Origin: Imperialibacter sp. EC-SDR9
GTDB taxonomy: Bacteria; Bacteroidota; Bacteroidia; Cytophagales; Cyclobacteriaceae
DNA length: 48,201 nucleotides
Assembly (NCBI RefSeq): GCF_902498805.1
Contig: NZ_LR701612.1
Location: 1-48,201 of the forward strand
Direction: 5' to 3'
Part shown: one piece after another, positions 25,356 through 35,095 of the stretch
Position numbering within the stretch: the first letter of the stretch is position 1
Layout of the letters: each line of letters starts with the position of its first letter
Notes under the pieces: model-generated
Told to the model about the DNA's origin: nothing
Database searches by the model: none
Seen by the model: the letters and a program-made list of their open reading frames with translations, nothing else
Position numbers and translations under genes: made by a program

Positions 25356-26561
25356 ATGAGATACGTTTTCGTCTTGCTTTTGCTTCTGCCATTTGCGGCA
25401 CTTTCACAATCCTTCAACCTCGGAGGAGATGCCGACCTGTTCGTTGGCAGCGATGCCAGCTTTTACTTCGGGGGCAACACAACCCTGAATGGGAACCTGA
25501 ACAACCAGGGGCAGGTAACGAGCTTCAGTGATATCAACTTCGTTTCAAACACGGATGTCGGTAGCATCAAATTTATAGGCACCGCTGATCAGGAACTTGT
25601 GGGTGAGGGCCTGATTTTCTTTGACTTTACGGTGGATAAAGACGGGCAGCTAAGGTTGAATCCAAGAAAAATTACTATCAACGGCGCACTGAGCATGGCC
25701 AGGGGAGTGATCAAAACCGATGCCGACCAGCAGGTGATTATCAAAGGCAACACAACGGCCGGTGGCACGGGATACATTGAAGGGCGAGCTTTCGGGGTGT
25801 TGTCTGATGGACAGCTCACCTTTCCTACCGGCATCAATGGCTTTACTAACTACATTACTTTCAGCGGATTCGATCCTGATATCACCTTCGAGGTGCAAAT
25901 ATTGCAACCCGACCCTGCCACGCTGACCCCGGATGAGGACATCGTGGGCATTGCTGACCAGGTAGAGTGGCAGGTGGTATCTCCCGAAGTGCCGGCAAGC
26001 GCATTTGTTAGTGTGGATTTTTCAGGTATAGACCTGGAGAGTTTTCAAAATGGGGAACCGATACGGTCGGAGAAATACGAAGCGGCGTTGGTTATGTACA
26101 CTGCCGACGATACCCTATACCATAGCGTTCCCGGCGTCTTTGTGGATGGCTCTGATCCGCAGTCATCGTCGTTTGGCAGGTTTGAGTCGACAGAGCGCAT
26201 CGCCATCTCAAGCGAAGTCACCCGGTTAAATATTGCGCTTATACCAGTGATCATCAGACCGCACTTCTTTGTCCCCAACTCCTTCGCACCCAATGGTGAA
26301 CTGGACGAGAATCATTTGTTCCGGCCATTTTACTCAGGTGATAAGGTAACAAGCATTTACATGAGGGTGTTCGACTCGTTCAACAAAGAGGTATACCTCT
26401 TTAGTCAGGCGGGAGACGATGTCGACCTTTCGATGATGGGCTGGGATGGCACCATGCCATCGGGAGTGGGAGCGCCCAATGGCGTTTATTACTACACCAT
26501 TCAGTTGCAGGGCGAAACAGAGAATCATAATCAATCGGGCGCAGTACTTTTGGTAAAATAA
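25356..26561 (+). CDS. secreted protein with gliding-motility-type C-terminal domain (CHU_C, T9SS)
   Basis: From the ATG at 25356 the product is 401 residues with signal peptide MRYVFVLLLLLPFAALSQ. The front half is beta-rich (FNLGGDADLFVGSDASFYFGG-type and GGTGYIEGRAFGVLS). The end (FFVPNSFAPNGELDENHLF, then a VFDSFNKEVYLF strand and GWDGT...GVYYYTIQL) is the CHU_C/type B T9SS C-terminal domain, which keeps the protein on the surface. It sits between the adhesin (gap 4) and PorP/SprF (gap 1), as in SprB-SprF-like loci. An upstream start at 25302 would lie inside the preceding gene and is rejected. Confidence 0.88.
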   Translation: MRYVFVLLLLLPFAALSQSFNLGGDADLFVGSDASFYFGGNTTLNGNLNNQGQVTSFSDINFVSNTDVGSIKFIGTADQELVGEGLIFFDFTVDKDGQLRLNPRKITINGALSMARGVIKTDADQQVIIKGNTTAGGTGYIEGRAFGVLSDGQLTFPTGINGFTNYITFSGFDPDITFEVQILQPDPATLTPDEDIVGIADQVEWQVVSPEVPASAFVSVDFSGIDLESFQNGEPIRSEKYEAALVMYTADDTLYHSVPGVFVDGSDPQSSSFGRFESTERIAISSEVTRLNIALIPVIIRPHFFVPNSFAPNGELDENHLFRPFYSGDKVTSIYMRVFDSFNKEVYLFSQAGDDVDLSMMGWDGTMPSGVGAPNGVYYYTIQLQGETENHNQSGAVLLVK

Positions 26562-26562
26562 T

Positions 26563-27600
26563 ATGAGAAAAACTTTTACTGCAGCGATACTTTTCATTTC
26601 ACTCAATACCCTGGCTCAGGAGGGGCAGTTTTCGCAATACTTTGCCAGTTCGTCTTTCATGAGCCCGGCCTTTACAGGGGCTATTCCTAACCTCTCCCTC
26701 AACTCCAATTACAAGAGAGGGGGCAGTCCCAATTCAGAAAACTTCTTTGAGATGGTGCAAACCACCTTCACCTACCCGTTTCAAAAGCACACGAGCAAGT
26801 CGGTGCAGGTAGGTGGCGCAGGGATCAGCTTTTTTCAGGAGCGCCGGGGCTACCAGGGGCTTTACAGTGCCAGAAAGGTGCTGTTGAACGGCGCCTACAA
26901 TATCAAGCTTGATCAGTTTTCAAACCGTTACTTTATTTTTGGCCTACAGGGGGGCGCTGTGCAGCAGCGAATCAACGGCAATCAGCTGCAGTGGGGCTCG
27001 CAATTCAATAAGTATTTTGGCTATGACGACACCAGGCCAGGGGAGGGCATTCCCGTTTCTTCTGTTTTCTACCCGGTCTTTAATTTTGGGGTCATGTACA
27101 CAGCTTTCGACAACCAGAACCTTTATATCAGAGACAGAAGCTTCACGTTCGGTGCCAGCATCGATAACCTTAACCGGCCGGTGATCGACTACCAATCGGT
27201 TGAGCCAAGTCACCTCAATTTTCTTTACAAAGCATTTGGCTCAGTGAAGCTGCCACTCGCACCTCGCTGGCACATATTCCCGTCTTTCTATGCGCTGTAT
27301 TCCCATGGCAATACTCAGGTAAACGCTGGTACTTACCTGTCCACCTTTCTTAGCTCTGTGCGCTCCCGCACTGCGTTTCTTATGCAGTTTGGAGCGTGGT
27401 ACAGAGTGGGAGATTCGGTCATTGTGCTCACTGGCTTCCAGGTAGAAAATATAAGGCTTGGGTTCAGCGTGGACCTGAATGCACAAACTTACAACCTGGG
27501 CACGGAGCTAAGCAATGACCTGCCAACGTATGAAATCTCGCTCACTTATAATTTGAATTTGTCTCGGCCGCTGCGTAATATGACCAGCCCCATTTTCTAG
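26563..27600 (+). CDS. PorP/SprF family type IX secretion outer-membrane protein
   Basis: The product is 345 residues with signal peptide MRKTFTAAILFISLNTLAQ. The start EGQFSQYFASSSFMSPAFTG and the phrase LNSNYKRGG are hallmarks of PorP/SprF. The rest is a beta barrel with a C-terminal aromatic strand. PorP/SprF proteins work with the T9SS by retaining CHU_C-type substrates at the cell surface, so the partner is probably the protein encoded one base upstream, or the repetitive adhesin. It is followed after 3 bases by the OmpA-family gene in the same operon. Confidence 0.93.
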   Translation: MRKTFTAAILFISLNTLAQEGQFSQYFASSSFMSPAFTGAIPNLSLNSNYKRGGSPNSENFFEMVQTTFTYPFQKHTSKSVQVGGAGISFFQERRGYQGLYSARKVLLNGAYNIKLDQFSNRYFIFGLQGGAVQQRINGNQLQWGSQFNKYFGYDDTRPGEGIPVSSVFYPVFNFGVMYTAFDNQNLYIRDRSFTFGASIDNLNRPVIDYQSVEPSHLNFLYKAFGSVKLPLAPRWHIFPSFYALYSHGNTQVNAGTYLSTFLSSVRSRTAFLMQFGAWYRVGDSVIVLTGFQVENIRLGFSVDLNAQTYNLGTELSNDLPTYEISLTYNLNLSRPLRNMTSPIF

Positions 27601-27603
27601 CCA

Positions 27604-29847
27604 ATGAGAAAAGTAATACTTATCGCTTTTATTTTATCAGCCCACATCGGCTTCTCGCAGTCGGTGCCTAAGCTGGTGGAGTTTGCGGAGGCACACTTTG
27701 AGGCACATCAGTACCTGGAGGCCATTGAGTACTATGAAAAGATTGTTAGTATCGATAAGCAAAACATTGAGTCGAGGTACAAGCTGGCCATTTGTTATCA
27801 ACAGACACTTCAGTACGATAAAGCGGAGGTAGCATTTGTTGCGCTGGGCAACCGACCCGACCATCCTTTTCGGGCAAGGTCACTTTACTATTATGCCACT
27901 TTGCGCATGCATGACAGTGCCTATGAGGAGGCGGACTCTGTTTACAATGTGTTGATCTCCATGCCTGATGCGAGTCCCGAGTTGATTGACTTATCCAGAA
28001 ACCATAAGGAGGGGTGTTTGCTGGCCATCAGGCAAAAGAAAATCGATCGGGGATTTAAGGTGGATGTGTTAGAAGGTATAAACTCAAAATTTCATGATTT
28101 TGGAGCAGTTGTAAATCCAGGCAATCTCCATTTGGTATTTGCCACTACCCGCAACCTGCCAGGCGAGCAGTTTGAGGGCAGTCAGTACGATGGGCTACTG
28201 CCTGACCTGGCTGCCTATGAGCACCGCCGCAACAACCGCTGGGTATATGCTGGAGGAGATCAAAATTTTGAAAATATTAATACACATTGGGCGGAGGGAT
28301 CCGGCTCCTTTACCGCCGATGGAAAGAAGTTCTATTTCTCATCCTGCCTGGGAGAGGCTGCTTCAGACTGTTCGATCTATGTTAGCTATCTGGAGAAAGA
28401 CAAATGGACAAAGCCCGTGGTGCTGAATGAGTACGTCAACGAGCCTGGGTCGGAAAACAAACATCCCTATATCACCAGCTCAGGGGACACGCTGTTTTTC
28501 AGCTCAGATCGGCCTGGCGGAGCCGGGGGAGCCGATATATGGATGAGTTTGACAGGGGCGTATGCCGAATCATGGTCGCCAGCCATTAATTTGGGTAAAG
28601 TAATTAACTCCTCGGAGAACGAAATAACACCTTACTACTCTGAGGTGTTCAGTTGCCTGGTGTTTGCCAGCGACGGACATGTCGGCTATGGCGGTTACGA
28701 CCTCTATGCAGCAAAAGGGCAGTCCTTTTTTGAGCCCCATGTCTACAATCTGGGCGCTCCGTTTAACTCCACCTGGGACGATACTTACTTTAATATTTCC
28801 GACTCCGTTGGCTTCCTCACCACCAACCGACTTGATGGGAAAATACTGGATCTTTTTTCCTTTCAGGTCAGCGATGAAAAGTTGTTTTTATCTCTTCTCA
28901 TTTCCGGAGAATCGCTGATAGATGCCCGTATTATGTCGAACCTGAGAGATACCAGATCGATTGATATTGTGACGCTCAGGGTAGAGGACTATCAGGGATA
29001 TGAGCTCTATGAAGCGGTCAACTTTGAGAAGCCAAAACCCGACCTTATAGTTGAAAAGCAAATGGGTGCCCGACCCAAAAAGGTATACAACCCGGAGGCA
29101 ATTGCGGACGGAACTGGCACGCAGAATGGAACGCAGGGAGCTGGATCACGGCGAACTGGTGGCGGATCATATTTACCATCAGGCGCTGGAGGCAGGGCTA
29201 GCCTGGGCTTTTCCGGTGGCAGGTCGGAGCCTTCCAGGGATCAGTCTTTTGAGAAGATTCTATTCGATTTCGGCATGGCGGTGTTACGACCACAAGCGAA
29301 AGCAGCTTTGAATAGCATGGTGGAGCAAGTGAGCATCGATGACATCAGCAAGATCAGCCTGTTTGGTTTTGCTGACAATCTTGGTGGCGAAGAGTACAAT
29401 ATGGAACTCTGTAAGAAAAGGGGAGAGGCTGTAAAGACCTATCTTACGACTCTTGGTGTGCCAGCCGAAAAGGTGTTTGTTTACCCACGGGGTGAATTAA
29501 CGCCTGAGGGTGACAGTGATCACTGGTTCAAAAGGATTTTGCGGAGAAGGGTGGAGGTGCAAATTGAGACGAACACTCCCGTTAGCCTGCTTTCGGCAAG
29601 CACCTACATCCTGAGAAAGCCTAATGACCTTATAGAGATCGCCAGGCAGCTTGGGTACGAATCGGATGCTTTGATCGCCTGGAATGGTCACCCAAAAAAG
29701 CCGTTACAAAAAGGCAGCACTATTCGGGTGTATGAACCAGCCCCGAACCCGCCAAATATGGCCAATTTTATCACTGAGGAGAATTTATTCGAATTTCTTC
29801 ACAAGGTGGAACTCAATGCTCCCCCTCTAGAAGTTTTTAGAGACTAG
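27604..29847 (+). CDS. TPR-PD40-OmpA-LysM protein (PorE-like)
   Basis: The product is 747 residues with signal peptide MRKVILIAFILSAHIGFSQ. Order of parts: TPR (~20-120, AIEYYEKIVSIDKQNIESRYKLA), PD40/WD40-like propeller strands (~160-400, FYFSSCLGE..., LFFSSDRPGGAGGADIW), a Gly/Ser-rich linker (~500-545), an OmpA-like peptidoglycan-binding domain (~550-650, ILFDFGMAVLRPQAKAAL and ADNLGGEEYNMELCKKRGEA) and a LysM-like module (~655-705, TYILRKPNDLIEIARQLGY). This combination is close to PorE and PorP-linked accessory proteins that tie the T9SS to the cell wall. It is the last gene of the surface operon and overlaps the convergent CHAT gene by 21 bases. Confidence 0.88.
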   Translation: MRKVILIAFILSAHIGFSQSVPKLVEFAEAHFEAHQYLEAIEYYEKIVSIDKQNIESRYKLAICYQQTLQYDKAEVAFVALGNRPDHPFRARSLYYYATLRMHDSAYEEADSVYNVLISMPDASPELIDLSRNHKEGCLLAIRQKKIDRGFKVDVLEGINSKFHDFGAVVNPGNLHLVFATTRNLPGEQFEGSQYDGLLPDLAAYEHRRNNRWVYAGGDQNFENINTHWAEGSGSFTADGKKFYFSSCLGEAASDCSIYVSYLEKDKWTKPVVLNEYVNEPGSENKHPYITSSGDTLFFSSDRPGGAGGADIWMSLTGAYAESWSPAINLGKVINSSENEITPYYSEVFSCLVFASDGHVGYGGYDLYAAKGQSFFEPHVYNLGAPFNSTWDDTYFNISDSVGFLTTNRLDGKILDLFSFQVSDEKLFLSLLISGESLIDARIMSNLRDTRSIDIVTLRVEDYQGYELYEAVNFEKPKPDLIVEKQMGARPKKVYNPEAIADGTGTQNGTQGAGSRRTGGGSYLPSGAGGRASLGFSGGRSEPSRDQSFEKILFDFGMAVLRPQAKAALNSMVEQVSIDDISKISLFGFADNLGGEEYNMELCKKRGEAVKTYLTTLGVPAEKVFVYPRGELTPEGDSDHWFKRILRRRVEVQIETNTPVSLLSASTYILRKPNDLIEIARQLGYESDALIAWNGHPKKPLQKGSTIRVYEPAPNPPNMANFITEENLFEFLHKVELNAPPLEVFRD

Positions 29848-32730
29848 AATATAAGCGCCCCAGTCGTAAGGGTTGTCATACTCCTTTCTAAACAGCCGTC
29901 TTGCGCTGAAGAAAGCGTCCTGTGGGTCCTCAAGTGACAACAATTCCTGATAGTAGATATTCATAAACCGACGAGCGGCATTGTCGTTGATTTTGACGAG
30001 GCTGAGTAAAATATTCTTGGCGCCTGCTACCAAAAAAGCACGCTGAAGACCGAATACCCCTTCTCCATTTTTTACCGTGCCCAGGCCGGTCTCGCAAGCG
30101 GCCAGTACGATGAGGCTGGTTTGATCCAGCACAAGGTTCATGGCTTCGTAGGCAGAAAGCAGCCCATCGTTATCGTCGGTCTCTTCTTCTCTGGAAAGAT
30201 AAATGCCACTGCTGTGAAGCGGGTCAACATGGTTAGGGTCGTCGTTGAAGTAGCCGTGGGTGGCGATGTGGATCAGCCCCGGATTCGACAGCCGTTTCAT
30301 TTGGCCCTCGGTGGCGTCGTTGAAATAATAGGTGTCCGACTTCCACTTCCTCACATCAAGGATGCCGGTGATGTCGTTGGCTTCACGCTCGGCCCCAGGG
30401 AGCTGAAGCAGTTTGTGTGTTTCGCCCAGCCGGCCAAAGTTAGGGTTGCCGAAGATCTTAGCATCTCTTACGAACTTGGTGTCTTCTGAGTACAGCAGGT
30501 CTTTTCCGCTAGTGATATGAATCAAGTCGTATTCATCGGCAATGTACATATCACGTTCATTGTCGAAAAAGATGACAGGGTTCAACTTATGAAAAAGGCC
30601 ATCAGGTGAAAAGTAAATGGTTTTCACGTCTTTCAAATGCGCTCCAATCGGTTTCCAAAACACGTTGTAGCTATTCACATCCTGCACGCCAAATTGCAGG
30701 GCGTTTTTGTACAGCGAAAAAGCCTTGGCAAAGTCTGTTTGCTTGGACCAGGTAACTGTTTCCAGCACATTGCCCGGCTTGATAACAAAGGCGGCATAGC
30801 GCTCCCTTTCTTCGAAACCCTGCTTCAGCTTTTTGTCACTTACCTCCACAGAATAATTCCTGAATTGAATGATATCCACCATGGCTGCGCCTTCCTTCAT
30901 TACTTCGCTCAACTCGTTCCAGGTGTGGTACGACGACTTCTCCTGATCGGAGAAGATTTTGAACGATAGAGAAAGCTCTTTTTCAAGCTGAGCCGATTCT
31001 GCCTCCAGCAGACTTATCGAAATATTTTGTCTTATCCTTTCTTCTTCCGTTAAAAGATACGCCTGGGCTAGCCTGTATTTTTTGTCCCGCCAGTCGTTGT
31101 ACATACTAACCACCTTTTCATCACCACTTCCCTGGATGAGTTTCTTCATTTTTTCGGAGGCATAGAAGAGAACCCCCTTGGTATTCAAGAAGTGGTTGAG
31201 CGCATCTTCGGCATATTGGCCACTGAAAAAGCTTTCAGAAAAAGCAAGCGAACAGAATCTTTCGATATTGTACCTGGTCTCATCAAAATAGAGCTTTCGC
31301 TGCCGGTCTGTTAACACAGGGAACACATCCTGCATGTGCTTTATTTCAGAATCGAGCGCTTCGTTAAATACGTCCATGGCTGCCACCGAATCTTCCATTA
31401 GCAAGTGATAAATGCCGAGGTCGTTGAGGCTTTTGATATACAGCGGATGGTATCTGCCCAGCGCTTTCTCCCGGATTTGCTTTGACTGCATCAGCAGCTT
31501 GCCGGACAGAGAATAGTTGCCCAGCTGCATGTAGAGCAGGGCTACGTTGTTCAGCGAAGTGGCGTAGTTTGGATGATTAACGCCCGACAGCACCTTGTCC
31601 ATGTCGAGCACCCTGGTGTACAGGTTGAGAGATTCGCCCAGCTCTCCTTTTTCTTTCAAAATGCCAGCCAGGTTGTTCAGGCTGCTGGCGTAATCAGGGT
31701 TCATGGTGCCGTAGAGGCTTTTGAAACCTTCAGAGCTTTCGGTGAAGCACTCCTCAGCTTTTTCCAGGTCACCTTTTTTCATGTAAATGGCACCGAGGTT
31801 GTTGAGCATATAGGGCCGGATATTCCGCAGGTCTTTGCCGGTTTCCAGCGCCTGATCCATGTACGATTCGGCAGATTCGAGGTCATTCAGCCGGTAATAC
31901 AGATAGCCCAGCTCATTCAATGTTTCCAGCATTTCATCGGGCTGGTCTCCATAAATCTCTCTCTTTCGTTCGAGGTTGTGCAGCAGGTAGTTTTCCGAGT
32001 CGGAATAGTCGCCTTGCTCGATTTTCAACGATGACAGCCTGTCAATCGCTTGAAAATACAGCCACTCATGGTTTCCCTGGGCAAGTTCTACTGCGCTTAT
32101 CAGTTCTTCTTCTCCGTGTTCAAGGTCGCCGAAATGCCTGTAAGTAGTGCCCAGCTCGATCTGGAGGGTAATTCTAATTGAATCATTCTTTTCGCCAATA
32201 AAACTAACAGCTTCATTAAGTGCGGCCAGGCTTTTTTCGAAATCGCCGGTTTCACGGTAGTAAATGCCTTTGTTCAGCAGGAATCGTGTTTGCGCTTCAT
32301 GATTGTTGAGGTACCATTTATTTACTACCCGCTCTGCGAGGTTCAAGTACCTGCCCGACGTTTCAAAATCTCCTGTCTCCTGATTGATAGTGGAAAGGTT
32401 ATAGTAAAGCCCGAGGAGATCTTTGTGGATAGAGTCTTTATTGACCAACTCGTGCTTAAGACCGGCTAACAGGCTGTTAACGCTTCGCTTTCTGTCGTTA
32501 AGGTCCCAAAAGAGCAGGCCTATATTGTTGTAGAGAGCCGCCAGGCCAATTTCTTCTACACACCTGCCCGAATCAAGGTCGACCAGCAGTGCGTTGGCAT
32601 AAAACTTTGCCTTCTCAGGATAGCTGTGCTTGTACCGCTCTACGCTGTCGTACTTCTGGATGCAGGTTTGCCCGGCAGCCGACAGGGCAGGCAGCATTAG
32701 TACAAGTACAAAGCTAAAAAGTTTCGTCAT
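29827..32730 (-). CDS. secreted TPR-CHAT domain protein, putative caspase-like peptidase
   Basis: From the ATG at 32730 the product is 967 residues with a signal peptide (MTKLFSFVLVLMLPALSAAGQ). Residues ~30-480 are tetratricopeptide repeats of the kinesin-light-chain style (YASSLNNLAGILKEKGELGESLNLY). Residues ~610-967 are a CHAT domain with the His-Cys dyad H825 (IHIATHGYF) and C879 (LAACETGLG). CHAT proteins are caspase/separase relatives, and an export signal places this one in the periplasm or at the surface. It is convergent to the T9SS-linked operon, with 3' ends overlapping. Substrate and activator are unknown. A GTG two codons upstream is an alternative start. Confidence 0.9.
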   Translation of the reverse strand: MTKLFSFVLVLMLPALSAAGQTCIQKYDSVERYKHSYPEKAKFYANALLVDLDSGRCVEEIGLAALYNNIGLLFWDLNDRKRSVNSLLAGLKHELVNKDSIHKDLLGLYYNLSTINQETGDFETSGRYLNLAERVVNKWYLNNHEAQTRFLLNKGIYYRETGDFEKSLAALNEAVSFIGEKNDSIRITLQIELGTTYRHFGDLEHGEEELISAVELAQGNHEWLYFQAIDRLSSLKIEQGDYSDSENYLLHNLERKREIYGDQPDEMLETLNELGYLYYRLNDLESAESYMDQALETGKDLRNIRPYMLNNLGAIYMKKGDLEKAEECFTESSEGFKSLYGTMNPDYASSLNNLAGILKEKGELGESLNLYTRVLDMDKVLSGVNHPNYATSLNNVALLYMQLGNYSLSGKLLMQSKQIREKALGRYHPLYIKSLNDLGIYHLLMEDSVAAMDVFNEALDSEIKHMQDVFPVLTDRQRKLYFDETRYNIERFCSLAFSESFFSGQYAEDALNHFLNTKGVLFYASEKMKKLIQGSGDEKVVSMYNDWRDKKYRLAQAYLLTEEERIRQNISISLLEAESAQLEKELSLSFKIFSDQEKSSYHTWNELSEVMKEGAAMVDIIQFRNYSVEVSDKKLKQGFEERERYAAFVIKPGNVLETVTWSKQTDFAKAFSLYKNALQFGVQDVNSYNVFWKPIGAHLKDVKTIYFSPDGLFHKLNPVIFFDNERDMYIADEYDLIHITSGKDLLYSEDTKFVRDAKIFGNPNFGRLGETHKLLQLPGAEREANDITGILDVRKWKSDTYYFNDATEGQMKRLSNPGLIHIATHGYFNDDPNHVDPLHSSGIYLSREEETDDNDGLLSAYEAMNLVLDQTSLIVLAACETGLGTVKNGEGVFGLQRAFLVAGAKNILLSLVKINDNAARRFMNIYYQELLSLEDPQDAFFSARRLFRKEYDNPYDWGAYILVSKNF

Positions 32731-33040
32731 TAGCACGTCTCAGGTCAATAGGCTCTAATCCATTAGCCGACAGTAAGTTGCTGTTTGGCCAGTAAAGAAC
32801 CCGTAAGTTAACATTATTTGATACTTCAATTGTGTAAAGAGTGCAAAAGAGCTACTCATTTGTCTGATTTAAGGAGGTGGAGCATTTCAATGCAGCAGCA
32901 GGCATCAGTGAAGTGGTTGAGTTAATATTTGATTACTATTGGTGTCCGGCTTTTTTCAGGCTATCATATACCGTACATTTGCGCCCCGACTCCCTTTTTA
33001 TCTTTTCTTAACCGTTTCATTTTCTAAATATCTTCGTTGC
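32731..33040. other. intergenic region with Shine-Dalgarno-led mini-ORF
   Basis: This 310-base divergent spacer has no standard gene. It contains AAGGAGGTGG at 32871-32880, an excellent Shine-Dalgarno, followed by ATG at 32890 and an 11-codon frame (MQQQASVKWLS, ending 32925). Just before the transglutaminase ATG is TATCTTCG (33028-33035), one mismatch from TAnnTTTG. The mini-ORF could be a leader peptide or chance. Confidence 0.25.
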
Positions 33041-33835
33041 ATGTGGTTGCGAACCAGTTGCGAATTGACCTTCAGTATAGCTGAACCGACTCCTTTTATT
33101 CTCATGCTCAGGCCAAGGAGCGGCGGACAGCAATGGGTTGCCAGAGAAGAATATGCAATCCTGCCGTATGTGCCGGTGTTTGAATACACCGACGACTATA
33201 AGAATCTTTGCCAGCGACTGGTGGCACCGGTGGGCGATTTTGTGGTGCGAACGTCGGCCAATGTAAAAACCATAGATATGGTGGACACAGCGCCTGGTGC
33301 TCCCTTTGTTGAAATCCAGCACCTGCCCAACGAGGTGCTGAGCTATCTGCTACCAAGCCGCTATTGCGAGTCGGACAGGTTTGGAGAAATGGCTACGTCC
33401 ATAACTAGTGGGAGCCTTCCTGGCTACGATCAGGTGGCCGCTATCGAAGACTGGCTGCGCAGCAACATCCGTTATTTTTCCGGGAATAGCGGTCGTCCGA
33501 TTTCAGCTACTGAAGTCAATCAGCAACAGTCAGGCGTTTGCAGAGACTTTGCCCATCTTGGGATAGCTTTGTGCCGCAGCCTCAGCATTCCGGCCCGCAT
33601 GGTGGTGGGGTACCTTTATGGCCTCGAACCAATGGACTTGCACGCCTGGTTTGAAGCCTACGTGGGCGGCAACTGGTACACCTTCGATGCGGTACAAAAA
33701 GGCACTAAGGGAGGCTACGTGGCCGTGGGCTATGGCCGTGATGCCGCCGACGTAGCTATCTACAACCAGTTTGGCCCTGCTGTTTTTCCGATTACGCAAA
33801 TTGTGGCTGTAGAGCAGATTCAGAGCCCGGACTAG
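33041..33835 (+). CDS. transglutaminase-like cysteine protease family protein
   Basis: From the ATG at 33041 the product is 264 residues; the longer frame from 32939 would add 34 residues with no homology look. It has the N-terminal beta domain of bacterial transglutaminase-like proteins ([23 protein letters not shown]) and a core with the triad C157 ([10 protein letters not shown]), H191 ([10 protein letters not shown]) and D206 (WYTFDAVQ). No signal peptide is present, so it is probably cytoplasmic. Members may act as peptidases or amidases on peptides, peptidoglycan or polyglutamate; the substrate is not visible. It has no operon partners. Confidence 0.9.
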   Translation: MWLRTSCELTFSIAEPTPFILMLRPRSGGQQWVAREEYAILPYVPVFEYTDDYKNLCQRLVAPVGDFVVRTSANVKTIDMVDTAPGAPFVEIQHLPNEVLSYLLPSRYCESDRFGEMATSITSGSLPGYDQVAAIEDWLRSNIRYFSGNSGRPISATEVNQQQSGVCRDFAHLGIALCRSLSIPARMVVGYLYGLEPMDLHAWFEAYVGGNWYTFDAVQKGTKGGYVAVGYGRDAADVAIYNQFGPAVFPITQIVAVEQIQSPD

Positions 33836-34011
33836 CGGTTTTAATATTTTGAATAATGAAGCGCTGTAATTCGGTGGGTAAATTGGTAAGTAACAGGTAT
33901 TTGAAACCTCCTCTTATTCTCACATGGCCGCAGCATTTCGGTATTAATAACGGGCTGCTCTGGTTAAGCGCATAACTGGAAACGGTATTGAAATGAGGGT
34001 GCAATTGACCG

Positions 34012-34932
34012 TCATTTCTCTTTCTGTTCCACCGTCCATTCTATTCCCCAGCGTTTCACATAGTCCTGAATAGGCCCGAGACCGACTTCCTCTCGCCGCT
34101 GGTTAACGTACTCAGGTTCTTTTACGTCATACACTATTTGCTTACCGGTTTCGCTGTCACTCGTTATTTGAGATCCATAGGTTTGGGGCTTCCCATTCCG
34201 CATAAGAATCCTGTCTTCCAATAGCGCCAGGTGGCTGCCACTCGACTCTCCTTTTAGTACCGATGCTTTCAGCAAAGGCAGGTACTTCTCCTGAGTTTCG
34301 AGCGGAGCGTGCTGGATCACAAGCCACAAGGCGATATTGGCTTGCCCACCCACCAGCGGTATGCCCGCCCAGCCTCTTTCTTCGATGATTTTCACTACTT
34401 CCGCCTCGTTTAAGCTGTCTTGCTCGGCAACCAATTGCCAGAAATACTTCATTTCATCGGAGCCCTTCCCGAATTTCTCTTCTGCATCCACAAAGAGCTG
34501 CCTCAACGTCTGATCTCTGACGTATATTTTCTCCAGCTGCTCCTTAAGGGGTTTGTCGAAATACTTTTCGTACTCATCCAGATTGGCCTGCATCTTCGCT
34601 AAAATTCCTTCCCAGTTTTGATCGGCATGCAGGGAGGTCAGGTCTTTGTCCCGCTGAACATGCTTCACGTTTTTCCAGCCTTTGTCCGCCGCCAGGTCCA
34701 GGTATTTTGTTGCCTGTGCTGCATTCTCGGCCAACGCCCAGGCACATGCTGCATTGTAGTATTGACTGGCCGTGCCCTCGTTTAACGCAAATGCCTGGTC
34801 GTATGCCGCTCCTGATTCAGCGTATTGCTTTTCATCGTAGTGTTTGGCTCCATTGCCAATCAACTCGTCGAACGTTTGAGCCTGGAGAGGTAAGACAATA
34901 GTGCAAATAATCAGCGTCAATAATAATCTCAT
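34012..34932 (-). CDS. secreted TPR protein with DUF6624 domain
   Basis: The product is 306 residues with signal peptide MRLLLTLIICTIVLPLQAQ. A short TPR-like region (~20-110, AKHYDEKQYAESGAAYDQAFAL) is followed by a C-terminal domain with LALLEDRILMRNGKPQTYGSQ and the closing YVKRWGIEWTVEQKEK, which I recognise as the DUF6624 pattern. The function of that family is unknown. It sits alone between convergent and tandem neighbours; its upstream gap is about 160 bases to the next minus-strand gene. A periplasmic location is likely. Confidence 0.78.
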   Translation of the reverse strand: MRLLLTLIICTIVLPLQAQTFDELIGNGAKHYDEKQYAESGAAYDQAFALNEGTASQYYNAACAWALAENAAQATKYLDLAADKGWKNVKHVQRDKDLTSLHADQNWEGILAKMQANLDEYEKYFDKPLKEQLEKIYVRDQTLRQLFVDAEEKFGKGSDEMKYFWQLVAEQDSLNEAEVVKIIEERGWAGIPLVGGQANIALWLVIQHAPLETQEKYLPLLKASVLKGESSGSHLALLEDRILMRNGKPQTYGSQITSDSETGKQIVYDVKEPEYVNQRREEVGLGPIQDYVKRWGIEWTVEQKEK

Positions 34933-35095
34933 ATATGGAGTTCTTGTGATGATGAAATGCTAAGGTAGACTTACCAACTAACTTTTTAGTTTTATTCTTT
35001 TTATTTTTTTGCCAATAAGTTCTGGCGAGTGTCTTCACATGTCGACATCCGAAGGTCGTGTGTCCCGGAAAGTGAAGACGCATGCCGTGGCCTGT

